A stretch of 7,958 bases of DNA from JANWHF01 sp036276235 (GTDB lineage: Bacteria; Planctomycetota; Phycisphaerae; Tepidisphaerales; Tepidisphaeraceae), in the NCBI GenBank assembly GCA_036276235.1, contig DATBDZ010000434.1:1-7958 (forward strand). Direction: 5' to 3'. Shown in pieces: positions 6,013 through 7,958 of this stretch. A program made the translations under genes and the position numbers. The notes beneath the pieces were generated by a model. It saw only the letters and a program-made list of their open reading frames with translations, had not been told where the DNA came from and did no database searches. Positions within the stretch are counted from its first letter, which is position 1. Each line of letters starts with the position of its first letter.

Positions 6013-6448
6013 GGCGCACATGTTCCAGCAATACCGTCAGGCCGGAAACGTCTGCTTTGACCGTTCCGAGCAATCGCGTCAGATTGATCAGATCGAGGCT
6101 TCGATTTTCGCGCGAGAGGTGATAGCCCCTCACGGAAGCCGGTAGCGATGCTGCTCGTCGGTAATTGCTCGCACGCGTGAACGGTGCATTTCGCCTCGCG
6201 GCAGACAAGATCCACTGGCGTTGACAGCCCGGGCGCGGCGGTATACGGTCTACCCCGTTCGGCCAGCGTAAATGGCCGGGCCGGCGATGTTTGCCGGCGT
6301 TCTTTGGATGCGCGAATTCCCGCTTTACTGATTGGCCGCGGCCTTCAGTTTGTACGACTGATCCCTTCCTCGGCGCGCCGATCACTAAATCCCGCATTCC
6401 CGCCTTCAGAGCGATTGAAGCATTTACAATCAGCGAAAGAACCACCGC
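6013..6448. other. gene-free stretch before rnc
   Basis: No gene can be supported in this stretch. A minus-strand frame stays open from 5972 through here into the antisense of rnc. Its lower part (about 5975-6110) reads protein-like (SLDLINLTRLLGTV, ADVSGLTVLLEHVRQRP), so it could be debris of another gene, but I recognise no family. Close to rnc, 6261-6337 can fold: GGCCA (6261-6265) with TGGCC (6333-6337), and GTAAA (6268-6272) with TTTAC (6324-6328). An inner GCCGGC/GCCGGC pair lies at 6280-6285 and 6293-6298. Confidence 0.35.
6221..6247 (+). promoter_or_regulatory. possible rnc promoter
   Basis: A perfect -35-like TTGACA (6221-6226) is followed after 15 nt by TATACG (6242-6247). The spacer is shorter than the usual 16-18 nt, and the -10 matches at four of six positions. 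It would give rnc a leader of about 195 nt, which contains the foldable region 6261-6337. Confidence 0.35.
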
Positions 6449-7183
6449 GTGAATAGCGAACTCCGCGAGCGCGCCGAAAAGGTGCTCCAGTACACGTTCA
6501 AGAACCCCGATCTGCTCAAGGAAGCGCTGACGCACGCCTCCATTGCCGACACGCGGCTGGAGAGCAACGAGCGGATGGAATTCCTGGGCGACGCCGTCCT
6601 CGATCTGATCATTTGCGAGCATCTGTATCTGAAATTTCCGGAATATCAGGAAGGCGATCTGACCAAGATCAAGTCGGCGGTCGTTTCACGCCGCACCTGC
6701 GCCGAAGTCTCCAACGAAACCGGCCTGACCGATCTGCTGATCATCGGCAAGGGAATCAGCTCGCGCAACAGCATGCCCAGCTCGCTGGCGGCGGCGGTGT
6801 ACGAATCAATCGTCGCCGCGGTCTATCTCGACGGTGGGTTTGATGTCATTAAGGAATACGTCCTGAGGACGATGGGCCCAAAGGCCGACGCGATCGCCTC
6901 CAACGCGCATCAGCAAAACTTTAAGGCGGTGCTCCAACAGCACGCACAAAAAGTTTTAGGCGCAACGCCGATCTACGAGCTGCTCGATGAAAAGGGCCCC
7001 GATCACAGCAAATGCTTCGAGGTCGGAGTGACGGTAGGCGGCCGCCGATTCACCAGCGCCTGGGGGCCGAACAAAAAAATGGCCGAGCAGAAGGCCGCGC
7101 TGCTGGCGCTGGAAGAGCTGGAAGTGCTCGACCAAAAGGAGGTGGACGAGGCGATGGAAGATGTGACCGGGGATGAAGAGTGA
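6449..7183 (+). CDS. rnc: ribonuclease III
   Basis: Double-strand-specific endoribonuclease for rRNA and mRNA processing, 244 residues (E. coli enzyme 226). The RNase III domain (about 1-145) has the signature NERMEFLGDAVL at 40-51 with catalytic Glu44 and Asp48. The double-stranded RNA-binding domain (about 156-225) ends in the typical GPNKKMAEQKAALLALEEL. The last 15 residues are an acidic tail. In the second metal-site motif (SSLAAAVYESIVAAVYLDGG) Glu119 matches E. coli Glu117, but Ala116 stands where Asp114 is expected. The gene starts at GTG 6449, the only start that gives the standard N-terminus (LQYTFKNPDLLKEALTHAS); only a weak purine stretch (GAAAGA) precedes it. It stands alone, without the acpP/fabF or era neighbours often seen, and converges on upp. 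Confidence 0.96.
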   Translation: MNSELRERAEKVLQYTFKNPDLLKEALTHASIADTRLESNERMEFLGDAVLDLIICEHLYLKFPEYQEGDLTKIKSAVVSRRTCAEVSNETGLTDLLIIGKGISSRNSMPSSLAAAVYESIVAAVYLDGGFDVIKEYVLRTMGPKADAIASNAHQQNFKAVLQQHAQKVLGATPIYELLDEKGPDHSKCFEVGVTVGGRRFTSAWGPNKKMAEQKAALLALEELEVLDQKEVDEAMEDVTGDEE

Positions 7184-7197
7184 TGCGCTGCGCTGAC

Positions 7198-7300
7198 AAG
7201 CGAATTTGAGGATGGAAGATGGAGGATTGAGGATAGCGCAAATGTGGCGGGCAAGTCGCCATCCTCAATCCTCCATTCTCTATCCTCAAATTGGTCGCTT
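7198..7300. repeat. large inverted repeat between rnc and upp
   Basis: The arms 7203-7238 and 7257-7292 are 36 nt each and pair with only about four mismatches, around an 18-nt loop (7239-7256). A further 5 bp (AAGCG 7198-7202 with CGCTT 7296-7300) pair beyond a 3-nt bulge. Within each arm GAGGAT/GGAGGATTGAGGAT motifs repeat. It begins 14 nt after the rnc stop and ends 6 nt before the upp stop, so it could act as a two-way terminator or transcript-end protector, but no T-run is present. The sequence type (GAGGATGGA...) is familiar as an intergenic repeat in planctomycete-like genomes. Confidence 0.8.
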
Positions 7301-7306
7301 AACCGG

Positions 7307-7936
7307 CTAGGTGCCGAAAATCCGATCTCCCGCATCCCCCAACCCCGGCAATATATATCCTTGTTCGTTGAGCTGCCGATCGATTGCAGCGCAGTAAATC
7401 GGCACCTCGGGATGAAGCTTGTGGACGGCGGCGATTCCTTCCGGAGCCGCGACGAGGCAGACGAAGCGCATCGACGTTACCCCCGCTTTTTTCAGATAAT
7501 CGATGGCGGCGGTTCCGCTGCCGCCCGTCGCGAGCATTGGGTCGATCAAAAGCACCTCAGTATCCGCAATATCCGGCGGCAATTTTTGATAATACGAAAC
7601 CGGTTCGAGGGTTTTTTCGTCGCGATAGACGCCCAGGTGCCCGAGCCGCGCGTCGGGGAGCAGGCGTAGGACGCCGTCGGCCATGCCGAGTCCGGCGCGG
7701 AGGATGGGGACAAGCGTGACCTGCCGCGCAAGCACTTTTCCGGTCATGCGTTCCATCGGTGTCTGCACCGGCCGCGGCTTAGTCGGCCAATCGCGCGTCA
7801 CCTCATACACCATCAGCGACGCCGTCTCGTTGAGCAGTTCGCGAAACTTTCGATGGTCCGACCCGACATCACGAAGCTCAGTGAGCTTGGTGTGGATGAC
7901 GGGGTGATCGATGAGGATGACGTTGGGCGAGGGCAT
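7307..7936 (-). CDS. upp: uracil phosphoribosyltransferase
   Basis: Cytosolic pyrimidine-salvage enzyme converting uracil and PRPP to UMP and pyrophosphate, 209 residues, the standard family length. The N-terminus NVILIDHPVIHTKLTELRD matches the family's opening helix. VPILRAGLGMADG (76-88) is a conserved active-site segment. The PRPP-binding loop is LLIDPMLATGGSGTA (129-143). The uracil-binding C-terminus GYILPGLGDAGDRIFGT (193-209) is intact. The start at ATG 7936 agrees with family length; no Shine-Dalgarno is visible in the 22 nt available upstream, and the frame stays open to the right edge, so a slightly earlier start cannot be excluded. It converges on rnc across the large inverted repeat. 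Confidence 0.97.
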   Translation of the reverse strand: MPSPNVILIDHPVIHTKLTELRDVGSDHRKFRELLNETASLMVYEVTRDWPTKPRPVQTPMERMTGKVLARQVTLVPILRAGLGMADGVLRLLPDARLGHLGVYRDEKTLEPVSYYQKLPPDIADTEVLLIDPMLATGGSGTAAIDYLKKAGVTSMRFVCLVAAPEGIAAVHKLHPEVPIYCAAIDRQLNEQGYILPGLGDAGDRIFGT

Positions 7937-7958
7937 GTCGATGAGGCGATGTACCAGG

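Noticed and set aside
6334..6343. GGCCGCGGCC palindrome as a regulatory site
   Set aside because: Short GC palindromes are expected by chance at this base composition.
5972..6622. 216-codon minus-strand ORF considered as a gene
   Set aside because: More than a quarter is antisense to the well-supported rnc gene, no family is recognised, and it ends inside the repeat fragment.

Overview
The window looks like chromosomal DNA of a planctomycete, most likely of the Phycisphaerae type. The best clue is the small membrane protein at 2141-2704, which ends in the zinc ribbon CGYDLRATPGKCPECG that is very common in that group. Moderately high GC, roomy intergenic regions full of short repeats, and an M56 metallopeptidase with an unusual C-terminal domain also fit. 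No single feature proves the lineage.

Layout. At the left a class I SAM methyltransferase (minus, 126-950) diverges from an MddA-like membrane methyltransferase (plus, 1213-2013). The gap between them holds three tandem copies of a 24-bp repeat. The mddA-like gene ends at an AT-rich hairpin followed by a T-run, and converges on the zinc-ribbon membrane protein (minus, 2141-2704). Upstream of that gene on the same strand is an OmpH/Skp-like periplasmic chaperone (minus, 2765-3355).

Centre. 3722-5748 is a two-gene minus-strand operon: a BlaI/MecI-type winged-helix repressor overlapping by 4 nt (ATGA) a BlaR1-like M56 membrane metallopeptidase. The peptidase carries no recognisable penicillin sensor; its C-terminal part resembles a polysaccharide-export/SLBB-like module. 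Upstream of the repressor is a sigma70-like promoter with two copies of an imperfect palindrome 21 bp apart, a strong candidate autoregulatory operator. The operon is bracketed by direct repeats: a 35-36 bp palindrome-containing element (P; 3523-3558 and 5911-5945) and, outside it, a roughly 68-bp segment resembling the C-terminal end of a Sel1-repeat protein (S; 3428-3495 and 5944-6012). The order is S-P-operon-P-S.

Right. About 700 bp without a convincing gene separates the repressor from RNase III (rnc, plus, 6449-7183). This RNase III has alanine where one of the usual metal-binding aspartates is expected. rnc converges on uracil phosphoribosyltransferase (upp, minus, 7307-7936). Between them lies a large inverted repeat with 36-nt arms.

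How the genes relate. The only clear functional unit is the repressor-protease pair: the membrane protease would sense an envelope signal and relieve repression by the BlaI-like protein. The nearby OmpH-like chaperone also concerns the envelope, but it is a separate transcription unit. The other genes are housekeeping or stand alone. I see no tRNA, rRNA, CRISPR array or intact transposase.
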